A stretch of DNA of 64,000 nucleotides, taken from positions 16,982,933 through 17,046,932 of the forward strand of contig NC_060059.1 in assembly GCF_020283565.1 (NCBI RefSeq), given 5' to 3'. The notes under the pieces were generated by a model, which saw only the letters and a program-made list of their open reading frames with translations, searched no databases and was not told where the DNA came from. Shown here one piece after another: positions 47,941 to 57,909 of this stretch. The number at the start of each line of letters is the position of its first letter. Position 1 is the stretch's first letter. The position numbers and the translations under genes were made by a program. This DNA is from Trifolium pratense. Its lineage: Eukaryota; Streptophyta; Magnoliopsida; Fabales; Fabaceae.

Positions 47941-48438
47941 TATATGCTATAGGTAACAATACATATTTTATGAAATGGTGAAAAAAAGAAGTGATGATGC
48001 ATTTCATGTCATGCCTAGGATTTTTATTGGAATAATAAAATAAATATTAGCCCAAGCATTGTTTAGTAATTTTATAGATTTTCTCATTGATCGAAAAGAT
48101 ATTTTCAGAAACAAAATATATTAATTAATTTTTTGTAGCATGATGTCTGCATTTTAGACTATATATAGACATATTCTCAAAGGCATCTAATTAAAATAAA
48201 CATTGTGCTATGGGTAGAAAAAGAAAGTTTTACCAATAAAAAACAAAAATATTATATTGTATCCTGAAAAGAAAATTTTATACATAAAGGTATATTTTTT
48301 TTTGTCTAATATAAGAAATTATATTGGATCAAATTTAAGGCTTGCTTAAGAAGAACCACACACCTTGCACTTGGACAAATTGACATAGTTATAAAAAAAT
48401 AATTGAAATTACTATACTATTTTATTAAAAACTACGGT

Positions 48439-48481
48439 GATTTGGGCGTTAGCCCTCTTTTCCTACCAAAAAAAAAAAAAA
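48439..48481 (+). mobile_element. Extremely 5'-truncated LINE insertion (3' tail only)
   Basis: About 29 bases (gatttgggcgttagccctc...) plus a poly(A) run are flanked by the repeated word AAAACTACGGT (ending at 48438 and 48489). A 3' tail, poly(A) and target duplication are the marks of target-primed LINE insertion with very early termination. Confidence 0.6.
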
Positions 48482-49014
48482 ACTACGGTTATTCAAATTT
48501 ATCGATTTGAATGGAAAAAATATTGTTTTTCTCCCGTTCAAATTGACAAATTCGAATGAGAGTGATTTTAAGAATTGTAGGAGATAAAGATGATCCCAAA
48601 ATAATTTGAAAAGAGAGGTAAATATATATTCTTAATGTTGACATTACAAATTAGATAGCTTTGTTTAAACCTAATACTTTAGATATTGATGATGATTTTA
48701 TCTTTCTTTTGTGTTCCTCCTCCCATTTAGAATTGAGTGAAAATCAATTGTGACAGTTCAATGGTGAAGCATGGTAGAAGGGATGTGTGTGGTGGTGTGG
48801 TTTGTAAGTTGCAACAATCATGGGAGGTTCAATTATGTTTCATAGACTTGTTCGATAGATTTGGCTGAGATATAGATTATTGTGAAGGGTTTGAAAAATC
48901 TTTATTGCCGGAGGGTTCAATTATATTTTATGTGAGTTGCATTCAATAAATTTAAAAAATAATTTATTTATTATATATCCTTTGATTGGTAATATTCAAG
49001 ATTTATTTCCTAAG

Positions 49015-49185
49015 TGTAAATGTCAAGTACACCCATGAACTTCGTCAAGCCAATAGCGTGGTTGATAGTTTTGCGTCTTAGGTCATGTTGGTCGATTTAA
49101 CTTGAGAAGGTTTCTCCGGTGCTTGGTCTTTTTTCAATCTCATTGGCGTTAATCCCTTACCGTTCATTAAAAAAAAAACTAATGT
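49015..49185 (+). pseudogene. LINE RNase H C-terminal relic
   Basis: The translation HELRQANSVVDSFAS resembles the conserved 'REANxVADxLA' segment near the end of LINE RNase H domains. It is followed by degraded sequence and an A-run at ~49168-49178. There is no intact frame. Confidence 0.5.
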
Positions 49186-49898
49186 ATATACATGTAAAAA
49201 ATTTATTCAGTTTTTATATTTAAAACAAAATTAACTTCTGTCAAGAAAAGCAAATTTTAGTAGTATGAAAAACGTATATAAGAAAAAACTAAATATTGTC
49301 TTTTTTGAGGTAGAAAATCCAAATCTTAGACATAAACAAACAAGTTTAAAGTGAAAATCTGAAACAAAAAAGTACTCATATATATGCTTTTCAAGCGTGT
49401 GCGGTCTCAGATAAAAAAGTGAATAATCTTTTTCTTATGTACATTGCTCTTTCTTTTCTTTTTTACCAGATATGTTGTTACTCTTCTTTCTTGAAAAGCA
49501 TACTTTGTTGGCCAAATTATGATAAGAATTTTTTTGGCCAAATTATAATATAATAGACTTCAACATCTTAATTACCACTTATATTATATTCCGGCATAGG
49601 ATACTTTTTTTTTTATATATATATAGAAGCATAGGATACTTTCTAATCCTAAAAGATGACCCACACACAAAATATGGAGCAAAAAAGGCACCATCGTGTG
49701 TTATTAAAATGAAATGATGTGGAATCTCTTTTAGTTTTATCATAATCTTAAGTTTGATTTTTGACTTGAGTTTGTCGTCCATTTAGATATCACAAAATTC
49801 AAATGATTAGTTTCTGCAATTAGGCACAATAATATATGGTTCTAAAAAAAAAACTATTTTTGTACCCAACAAATTGTTCAAGAGGAAGGGTTCCGGTA

Positions 49899-50398
49899 NN
49901 NNNNNNNNNNNNNNNNNNNNNNNNNNNNNNNNNNNNNNNNNNNNNNNNNNNNNNNNNNNNNNNNNNNNNNNNNNNNNNNNNNNNNNNNNNNNNNNNNNNN
50001 NNNNNNNNNNNNNNNNNNNNNNNNNNNNNNNNNNNNNNNNNNNNNNNNNNNNNNNNNNNNNNNNNNNNNNNNNNNNNNNNNNNNNNNNNNNNNNNNNNNN
50101 NNNNNNNNNNNNNNNNNNNNNNNNNNNNNNNNNNNNNNNNNNNNNNNNNNNNNNNNNNNNNNNNNNNNNNNNNNNNNNNNNNNNNNNNNNNNNNNNNNNN
50201 NNNNNNNNNNNNNNNNNNNNNNNNNNNNNNNNNNNNNNNNNNNNNNNNNNNNNNNNNNNNNNNNNNNNNNNNNNNNNNNNNNNNNNNNNNNNNNNNNNNN
50301 NNNNNNNNNNNNNNNNNNNNNNNNNNNNNNNNNNNNNNNNNNNNNNNNNNNNNNNNNNNNNNNNNNNNNNNNNNNNNNNNNNNNNNNNNNNNNNNNNN
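49899..50398. other. Assembly gap (500 N)
   Basis: A run of exactly 500 N, probably a placeholder length. The same ten bases, GGTTCCGGTA, stand on both sides (49889-49898 and 50399-50408). The two reading frames that run through the N block are artefacts. Confidence 0.98.
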
Positions 50399-51483
50399 GG
50401 TTCCGGTAATCCAGAATTCGATTGTCAGGTTAGAAAAATCTAAATCAAACTCGGGTTTTTCCCAATGATCCGAGATGGAGGGAGTTCATTAACCACGTGA
50501 ACTCAATGTGTGAACTCAATGTGTTAGTTTTATTCCACTTCTTCTTCTTCTTCCGTATACTAATACTCCATTAATTAATTAATTAAACTAATAAATTTAT
50601 GTTACTGGGGGATGCATGAACTTTCTCCATGCTCATGAATGGCCTTAAAACAGAGTCTTATTAGTATAAAATTGGCGCCACACTATTAATGGTTTTATAT
50701 TGATGCAAAGTAGGTTGATAATAAGGTGAGCTGCATATAGTCACTCCATTCTATATACGCGGCGGCTTCTAACCTCTAATTATGGTTGCTTTGACTCCTT
50801 TCCTTTTATTCATATCATAATCAAAATGGAACAAGTGGTATCATTGGTTGTTCACTACTATAATATATCAAAACTTAGACATGTAATCATTGATATTCAT
50901 AATATTAATCATTTTAGTGAATTAGTATACAAAAATAAGTAATGTTATTAATTAGTTTTATAAACTTTATAGAAAATTATAAGTTCGCATACTTCATAAA
51001 AAGAAAAAAGAAATTACTTTTTAGATTTATGAAATGATTGATATCTCTAGTTCATTTTCTGAACCAAATATATAAATAATTTGAGGAATCTAAAAAGAAA
51101 CACTATCTGTCAAGTGAAATTCCGAAATCCATGCATCGTGGTCTCAATGACCTAGATTGCAACCATTGAAATTTCTTGATCGAAGATCAAAAAGAGCATA
51201 TGAAATTGATGATCATTCAAATAGGGTTAAGAAAAGGACCATCCCTCCAAGACTAATGAATATCCATCTATCAACCCAAGCATCTAGAGAAAGCAACAAA
51301 GTAAAGGCCGCCAAACAAGGTGTCCTAGATACCTTTTTTTTTTTTGACAAAAGTTGTCCTAGATACTTGATAGACACTGATATTGTTTTGCAGTTTAAGA
51401 AACGAAAAAAGTGTCATATGTATATTGAAGATGAGAGATCTTCAAGTCTGAATTGCTTAAAGAATCCCTCATATCTGTCTTAG
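50399..51483. other. AT-rich intergenic stretch
   Basis: No recognisable gene. A 108-codon open stretch at 51157-51483 starts with TTG, matches no family I know and has a T-run in the middle, so it is not called. The first ~60 bases after the gap resemble a short dispersed sequence seen again near 56795-56880. Confidence 0.5.
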
Positions 51484-52347
51484 AAATGGATATTGGGCTT
51501 AACTCATCCTTACAAAACCGGTTTGTAAGGTGAGGATTGCCTCTGGTATATAAACACTTAGTCAGACCATCTGTAACACCCAAACCCATTATTTATATAT
51601 TTCTACCTTTAGTAAAATCTTTTTCAAAATACGCAACGGAAAGTAATGTTTGATATTATAAAAGTTGTGGTTCGAGTATTACATTCTTCAATCAAAATAA
51701 TACTAATGTAGTTAATTAGTAAAAATACTTGTTTATACAAATCTTAAATCAAATAATGTATTTATTAACTATACAAAACAACCTAGATAAGGAGACTCTA
51801 TATACATATAAAACCCCTTTTTCCCGTGTCACAATCAGAGCGGAGCTTCACCGACGACTCGACATCGAATACCACAAAACCTGTAAATCTGGACCCCCAA
51901 CGGTCCAGCACATAACACATAAAAGAGAGTTAGATAACATACTAAAAAATATACAAGTGTAAGTAAACGATACTTAAACACTTCATCACAAATCATACAT
52001 AGTCTAACTCATGCATATACTTCATTAATCACATCAAATTAGGAGTTATAACCTAATTGTACTCATACTTCATTTATAAGCATACATCATTAACTTCATT
52101 TAATTATAAGCTACACAAGTTATAATCAAATATCAATCATAATTCACAAGATATTGAAGCCAATTACATTTAAAATCATCGGACAATCAGCACATACAAC
52201 AAGTCTAACACACATAGACAATTATCACAAATTCCAAACATATCTGTCACATATCAAATATCAAATAATGTACACATATCCTAATGCAATCTAATGCCAC
52301 AATCTTCATGCTATGTCCCCTAGACATATCTAATGCATGTGGTACCA

Positions 52348-52632
52348 TCTTCTTTATTAGAGTATCTCACCTCTAATATCCTTCTTTATCGGATAAATAT
52401 AATCTGATATCCTTCTTTATTGGAATATCCAATATCACATATATTCATGAATGCATGTATGTATTTCATGAATTCACTCACAATCAATAGCATTAAGCTC
52501 TTCATTTACTAATGTGGAACACTATCCAACATTACTTCTTTATTAAGATAACACTATACCTTAATATCCTTCTTTATCGAATAACATAATTCGATATACT
52601 TCTTTATTAAGTTAATTAACACCTTAATATAC
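52348..52632. repeat. Series of short hairpins separated by CTTCTTT
   Basis: Seven small inverted repeats have different stem sequences. They are ATTAGAG/CTCTAAT (52356/52371), ATCGGAT/ATCTGAT (52388/52402, one G-T pair), ATTGGA/TCCAAT (52419/52428), AATGTGGA/TCCAACATT (52511/52525, one bulge), ATTAAG/CTTAAT (52542/52560), ATCGAAT/ATTCGAT (52576/52589) and ATTAAG/CTTAAT (52606/52623). A CTTCTTT word precedes six of the seven stems (all but the AATGTGGA stem), and one more copy follows the last. Confidence 0.75.
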
Positions 52633-52917
52633 TTCTTTGACATTTTAACAAACATCATCAACACAATCAACAACAATTATATTCCACACATATAATCAAC
52701 AATTCATCAACATTCATGCATATTCATATATCATGCATTTACTCACATTTTTAACACAATACTAATAATATAAGTAAAGTGTATTAAGCATACATTTTAT
52801 CATAAAACAAACTTCGGAATCGGAATCTACGCGAAAAACTGGGTAAAATACATAATATAACATATTAGAACCCTCAAAGCCATTCAAATTTCAAAACAGC
52901 AAAGTGCTGTGCTGTCA

Positions 52918-53045
52918 CGGTGGCTGAGCGAGGGCTTAGCGAGCCGTAGCGAACCTGCCCTGTTCGCTGAGCGAAGGCTTAGCGAGCTGTAGCGAACCAC
53001 ACCAGTGGAACTCATGCTCGTGGCGAGCTGTAGCGAGCCGTAGCG
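52918..53045. repeat. GC-rich degenerate repeat in the solo LTR
   Basis: Words of the type GGCTTAGCGAGC-GTAGCGAAC recur about four times, giving a GC-rich island in AT-rich DNA. GCTTAGCGAGC-like arms can pair with CGCTGAGCGA-like arms. Confidence 0.6.
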
Positions 53046-54009
53046 AACAGCTCCTGTCAAGAATGCTCAAAACTCACGTTTTCACTCCAAATCACCCAAA
53101 AATCCCATTTTTCATGTTATAAACCCCAAATAAGTTTTTATTCAAGTGCAACAAGCATATCTAAACACAAAAGGACGGTTCATTTCACCGATCTACCATT
53201 TTTACTACGAAAAAGTAAAGATTTATCACTTTTACTCAAAACACTCAAGAACACAATGTTCTTGAGTTTAATCCTCTATAAATCTCATTTTTATCAAGTA
53301 AATTCGTTCATACATCATGATAAAAGCATGTTAAACATGTTATGAACCTTAGATTCGATTTCCATTAAGAAAATCCATCCAAAACTAAAACTAAAATGGG
53401 GTGGAGGAAGTTCGGGTGAGGAGAAATCGACATTCTCCCCTTCCTCGTATCACCCACGAATATGAAATCTACTCTCTTACCTTGGATCGACGAACTCACG
53501 AAGATTGCTCCTCAAATCCCTCCTCTAAACTCTTGCCCTAGCTCTCCTCTTGCTCTCCCTTCTCTCTTCACTCTCACAAGAACATGAGAAATGAAATGTT
53601 CTCTCTCCCTCTTAGGCTATATGGCGCCCCCTCACAAGTCCACAAGGCCCATTGGGCCTCAAGCCCAATAGCTTGGCCCAACTCGCGTTAACTCTCACTA
53701 ACTCGCGCGTTAACTAAAACTCTCGATAAATAACATAAAGTTATTATCTTACTTAAAAACCACGTCACCAAATAATTAAACACTTAAATAGTGAATAATA
53801 AATTTGGGTCGTTACACAATCTCTCAACTGATGTGGGACTCTTAACACACACCCTCACGCCCAACACTATTGAGTTTGGTGCGTGAATATAAACGGCAGG
53901 TGGCCCGATAGCGAAAACCTGATAACAGGTGGCCCAACGGATCGTGGAGAGGCTCTGATACCATCTTAGAATTCAGTATTTGGCCTAACTCAACCTTACA
54001 AAACCGACT

Positions 54010-54650
54010 TCTTCAAGGAGTTAAAGTGTGTATTTTCTTTGATTGACAAAGATCCCAGTGTCGGATCTTGCAATTTCCAAACCTAAGAAGTATCTTAATT
54101 TTCCAAGATCTTTAATCTTGAATTTCCGATCCAAAAACATTTTGACAGTTTGTATCTCATGGATAGAGTTACCAGCAAGAACAATATCATCAACATATAC
54201 CAAGAGTTCAGTAAAGTTGTTGGCCGTAGATTTTATATATAAAGAATGATCAGATTGTGAAGGAGTATATCCCAAAGAGAATAAAGAGGAAGAGAGTTTG
54301 GAGTACCATTGCCTACTAGCTTGTTTCAAACCATAAATGGATTTGTGTAATTTACAGACTTTGTTGGGTTCATTAGTGACAAGAAAGCCAGGAGGGAGGG
54401 ACATATACACATCTTCATTTAAATCACCATGCAAGAAAGCATTATTCACATCCAATTGTTCAAGATGTCATCCCTTGATGGAAGCCAAAGCTAATAAGAC
54501 CCTAACAGTAGTGATTTTGGCAACCAGAGAAAAAGTATCAAAATAATCAACTCCCTCTAATTGAGTATACCCTTTAGCTACAAGTCTAGCCTTGTAACGC
54601 TCAATTGAACCATTAGAATGATATTTAACCTTATTTTCATTATTGAGATG
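54010..54650 (-). pseudogene. Ty1/copia reverse transcriptase fragment
   Basis: Minus-strand translation runs from a [16 protein letters not shown] start (~54600) to MDVNNAFLHGDLNEDVYM (54455), PPGF, KSIYGLKQASRQWY, LLVYVDDI, and ends LGLEIARSDTGIFVNQRKYTL at 54021. A stop lies just before the DVNNAF segment and another after KYTL, so it is dead. The coding similarity stops where TRIM LTR sequence begins. Confidence 0.85.
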
Positions 54651-54884
54651 AAAGAATAAGTACGTGCTTTCAATAGGATTAGCACTACTGTGTTATATAA
54701 ACCTAATACAGATAAATATAAATAGTAACCTAATCAATGTAAAATAAATTGTACAGTTGTGTTAACTAATGTGATAAACTCTACAGCTGTATCCACTACT
54801 TAACAGTAATAAAATAAATATTATCTACATCAATAGCTCCCCTCAAGTTGGACTATGGATATAACATAGACCTAACTTGGATAC

Positions 54885-55058
54885 ATCAAAACCGGCTTGT
54901 AAGGATGAGTTAGGCCCAATATCCATTTCTAAGATGGTATCAGAGCCTCTCCACGATCCGTTGGCCCACCTGTTATCAGGTTTCCGCTATCGGGCTACCT
55001 ACCGTTTATATCCACGCACCAAGCCCAATAGTGTTGGGCGTGAGGGGGTGTGTTAAGA
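54885..55058 (+). mobile_element. Second TRIM-like copy, opposite orientation, truncated
   Basis: LTR 3' part (54885-54934), PBS TGGTATCAGAGCC at 54935-54947, interior of ~116 bases ending in the purine stretch GTGAGGGGGTG, and only the first eight bases of the 3' LTR (TGTTAAGA at 55051). It is the same family as the copy at 53820-54010 but inverted relative to it. Confidence 0.7.
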
Positions 55059-55069
55059 ATAGAGCCTTG

Positions 55070-55486
55070 TCCTCCTTAACTTGTGAAATTCAGTGGTTAT
55101 AATACATCTTTCAAGACTTCAAGAAAATATTTTCAAATCCAGCTTCTGTGTTTTGTGACAGCAAGTCAGCTGTTTACTTAGCTCACAATCCTACTTTTCA
55201 TGAAAGGAGTAAACATATTGAAATTGACTGCCATGTGATTCGTGAGAAAATTCAATCAAAGCTCATTCACTTACTATCTGTACCAAGCACTTCTCAACTT
55301 GCTGATGTCTTCACTAAACCACTCAACAATCTGTTTAGGGACGCGATCAACCTGATCAATCAACTCAATCCCTCCACTACTAGTAAAATTGGGAAAGTAG
55401 CAAGGGTATTGATGGGGTGGGTGATGGTTGTTAATGAAGTAATCCATTTTGCTAACAGGTCTATTATTCCATCATTTCTTCCATAA
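55070..55486 (+). pseudogene. Ty1/copia RNase H C-terminal fragment
   Basis: Plus-strand frame 55148-55486 reads CDSKSAVYLAHNPTFHERSKHIEIDCHVIREK...QLADVFTKPL, the C-terminal RNase H region of Copia pol, followed by a short unrelated tail. Upstream, 55070-55147 gives EIQWL-like words out of frame. It is probably part of the same old element as the RT fragment at 54010-54650, from which ~150 codons are missing. Confidence 0.85.
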
Positions 55487-56690
55487 CCCCCACTAAGCCA
55501 CATTGTATATCCATAGACTACATCATAATTTATTGAACAAATTTTGTATTTTTATCACTATTACCAAGTGAATTGCATTAAATCTGGATATTTAGATTTG
55601 AAGGCAGATATTGTCTATTGCAATGTTTGTCCAATATTAGATCAATTATATTTGTAGATTATGATACCAGCCACCCATAATTTTCTTCCCTAAATAATGA
55701 GATTCCTTATGCATAGCTATTTTGGGTCAAGTTTGGTTGAGAGAACTCAATTGCCAAGATATGTTGGGATTGTGTGCAGGTGAAAATGATCAATAATATC
55801 TTATCAATATCTTCTTTTTTTAAAAAGTTGGTGTTTATTGATAAACATCAATCTGATTTTTAATATAAAATTGAAAATTGCTTATGTAAAATGAAGATAT
55901 TAACAAAAAAAATTGAGGCTAAAAGTAATTGTCTCTTGTTTTCGAGTTGATGATATAAGATGAAAGATTGGAATTAGATTTTCTGATGTAACTGTGTGAA
56001 GTAGTTATAACTCTGAACCATCTGATCTGAATAGACCGTTAAAATTATTTTAACGTCTGAGTGATTTAGACCGTCCAATCTCAAAAGAAATCCAGATTTA
56101 TTACTGCACGAATTATTTTAACGAATATTGTATATGATGTGATCCAAACAAATAAAGATGTGATTCTAACTAATAAAGATGTGATCTCATATCACATGCA
56201 TAATTTATAGTCCATTCAATAACATAGAAATTTATACAACACTTGGTATATTAATATTACACTATATATTCTTGTATCGATATACAAGAAAAAACTTGGA
56301 TAATTAAACATTAACATCGCCCTTTTGTATCTCTTTCATTTGAAGCAAATCTCTAAAAGATTTTCTCATTTAAAACATGAAAAAAAAAAATCAGTTGAAA
56401 ATTGAAATAATTAACATATCATATAGAATAGCATCCAATCCAACCATGGATGCTAAAGTTATAACCAGAAATTAATCTTTGAGGAAACTAAGAAACTGCA
56501 CTGTATCTTCCATTTCCCTTCCTTAGAGCACAACTTCAGATAGGTATGTTGTGCTTGATGGCATAGCATACTCTACAGTGATTCAAAAATCCTTTAGTTT
56601 TTTTGTTCTTCCGACAACACAAGCTGAAAGGTTCTTTGTTTTAATTTTCTCCCTTCACACCAAAAACACTTCACTTTTCTTAGTAACTTT
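55487..56690. other. Intergenic region downstream of the Aux/IAA gene
   Basis: No gene is seen. About 56480-56690 is probably the 3' UTR of the minus-strand Aux/IAA gene. The remainder is AT-rich. Confidence 0.5.
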
Positions 56691-56695
56691 GTTTC

Positions 56696-57552
56696 TCAAA
56701 CACCTCTAGCTTCTGATCCTTTCATAATTCTTAGTCTTTTGCAAGATGTCACAAACATACTGCAAAAATAAAAAGTATAGTCCTGTCAGAACGGCTCTGG
56801 TAATTCAGAATTCAATCGGAAGGTAACTAAAAGTAAAACCTAGTCAGAATCGAACTCAGATACTCTCGAAAGATTAAACAAAAGCATTGATAGAAAAAGA
56901 AAAGTAGACTTACTCCCATGGAACATCTCCAACTAACATCCAATCACCATCCTTGTCTTCATAAGTAGGTTCATAATCAGATCCCTTATAACCTTCTTTT
57001 TCAGAGTAATCACCTATGGTTAACTTGAACATGTTTTCTAAAGCTTTGAGAAGTTGTGCATAGCCTCCATAGATCCTTAAATCAATCTTTCTAAGATAAG
57101 GAGCACCATCTAAACTCACTTTCACATAAATTCCAGAAGCTTCAGCTTCTTGCAAACTGTTCTTCCTATAAGATCTTATTGGTGGCCACCCAACTATCTT
57201 AGCCCTGTTATGTAAAAAAAATAAAAATTATCATCAATAATCAATAAATTAACTCAAAAAGTTTCGGATTCTAAAACAGAAATTTTTTGCAACCCTTTTG
57301 AAGGAAAGAAAGAAAAAAGAAGTCTTTTAAGTTTATATAATTAATGTTTTAAACTTACTTAGAAGGAGGTGCTTCTTCATCAGATGTTTTTGAACCATTG
57401 TCCTTTGAAGATTCAATCATTGGTCTTTTGTTGGAAACTTTGACAGAAAGTGTTGTTTCTTCTTTCTCATTTTTCTCTGTTCCTGGAAGTCCTAATCTTA
57501 GCTCAGTATCCTTCATGTTAAGATCTTTATCATATGCAACACTGTTTTCCAT
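56696..57552 (-). CDS. Aux/IAA auxin-response repressor (IAA1-4 clade)
   Basis: Minus-strand exons 57552-57359, 57204-56914 and 56759-56696 join in frame to 549 nt (182 aa). Domain I is the EAR repressor motif [10 protein letters not shown] (~residues 16-25). Domain II is the degron [11 protein letters not shown] (~68-78), which binds TIR1/AFB in the presence of auxin. Domains III/IV (PB1) run from [17 protein letters not shown] to [10 protein letters not shown] and [12 protein letters not shown], and mediate ARF and Aux/IAA dimerisation. The protein is a short-lived nuclear repressor of ARF transcription factors. The small size and the [12 protein letters not shown] start are closest to Arabidopsis IAA1-IAA4 and pea IAA4/5. 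Both introns are in conserved positions. All four domains are intact. Confidence 0.95.
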
Positions 57553-57659
57553 CTTCTTTCAAAATAATTCAGAATTTCCAAAATAGCTTATTATGCCAAA
57601 CAAAGCCTTGTAAGTTTGAGATATATGAGATGTGAGAGATGATGAGAATAGAAGAATGC

Positions 57660-57820
57660 AAGGTTGTATTTTATATATGAAGATAAAGAAGAAGGTGCAA
57701 TTAATTTTGAATGAATAGATGAATAAATAATGGAGAGAGACAAGGAAAGGTGTCGGTAGAAGGAGTAACAAAGTTGAAAGCAATATGTCCCTACATTTAG
57801 AGGACAAAGGTGGGACAGAG
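57660..57820 (-). promoter_or_regulatory. Aux/IAA promoter with clustered auxin-response elements
   Basis: On the minus strand a TATATAAA box lies at about 57668-57676, roughly 115 bases before the ATG. Further upstream are ARF-type TGTC/GACA words: GAGACA at 57737 (TGTCTC on the gene strand), TGTCGG at 57751, TGTCCC at 57786, AGGACA at 57801 and GGGACA at 57812. GAGACA and TGTCGG form an everted pair with 8 bases between them. Such sites are expected in primary auxin-response genes. Confidence 0.65.
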
Positions 57821-57909
57821 AAGGAACGGTCAAGATGAAGTTTTGGGAGAGAAATCAGGAGCGTTGGCTTAAAGGAAAGAGGTAAGGGAACATGCCCATG
57901 TGAAGGTAC

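Larger units (their letters stand above)
44597..49898. other. Gene-poor AT-rich region
   Basis: The first ~450 bases are probably the 3' UTR of the mannosidase gene. After that no gene is seen. It contains a 39-bp tandem duplication (45627-45704), a Stowaway MITE (47796-47940), a tiny LINE tail insertion (48439-48481) and an RNase H C-terminal relic (49015-49180), in otherwise low-complexity AT-rich sequence. Confidence 0.6.
51572..53816. mobile_element. Probable solo LTR (2.2 kb)
   Basis: 2245 bp with ends TGTAACACCCAAACCC and TTTGGGTCGTTACA, i.e. TG...CA with a short inverted terminus. Flanking pentamers are CCATC (left) and CAATC (right), a 5-bp duplication with one change. TGTAACACCC ends are common in plant Ty3/gypsy LTRs. 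No gag/pol is present, so it is probably a solo LTR. It contains the hairpin series at 52348-52632 and a GC-rich repeat at 52918-53045. The orientation cannot be fixed. Confidence 0.6.
51484..54010 (-). mobile_element. TRIM-like miniature LTR element, split by a solo LTR
   Basis: Read on the minus strand: a truncated 5' LTR piece (54010-53964), a PBS with TGGTATCAGAGCC (complement of 53951-53963), an internal part of ~105 bases, a GTGAGGGTG purine stretch, then an LTR starting TGTTAAGAGTCCCACATC at ~53847. That LTR continues left of the nested insertion to ~51484. Without the insert the LTR is about 115 bp. There is no coding capacity. Short LTRs plus a tiny interior with an initiator-Met PBS define TRIMs. 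Confidence 0.65.

Noticed and set aside
49836..50468. Two long reading frames across the N block
   Set aside because: Nearly all codons are unknown bases; the frames are artefacts of the gap.
51157..51483. 108-codon open stretch (KFLDRRSKRAYEIDD...)
   Set aside because: Starts with TTG, contains a T-run-encoded FFFFDK stretch, matches no known family and has no splice-supported extension.
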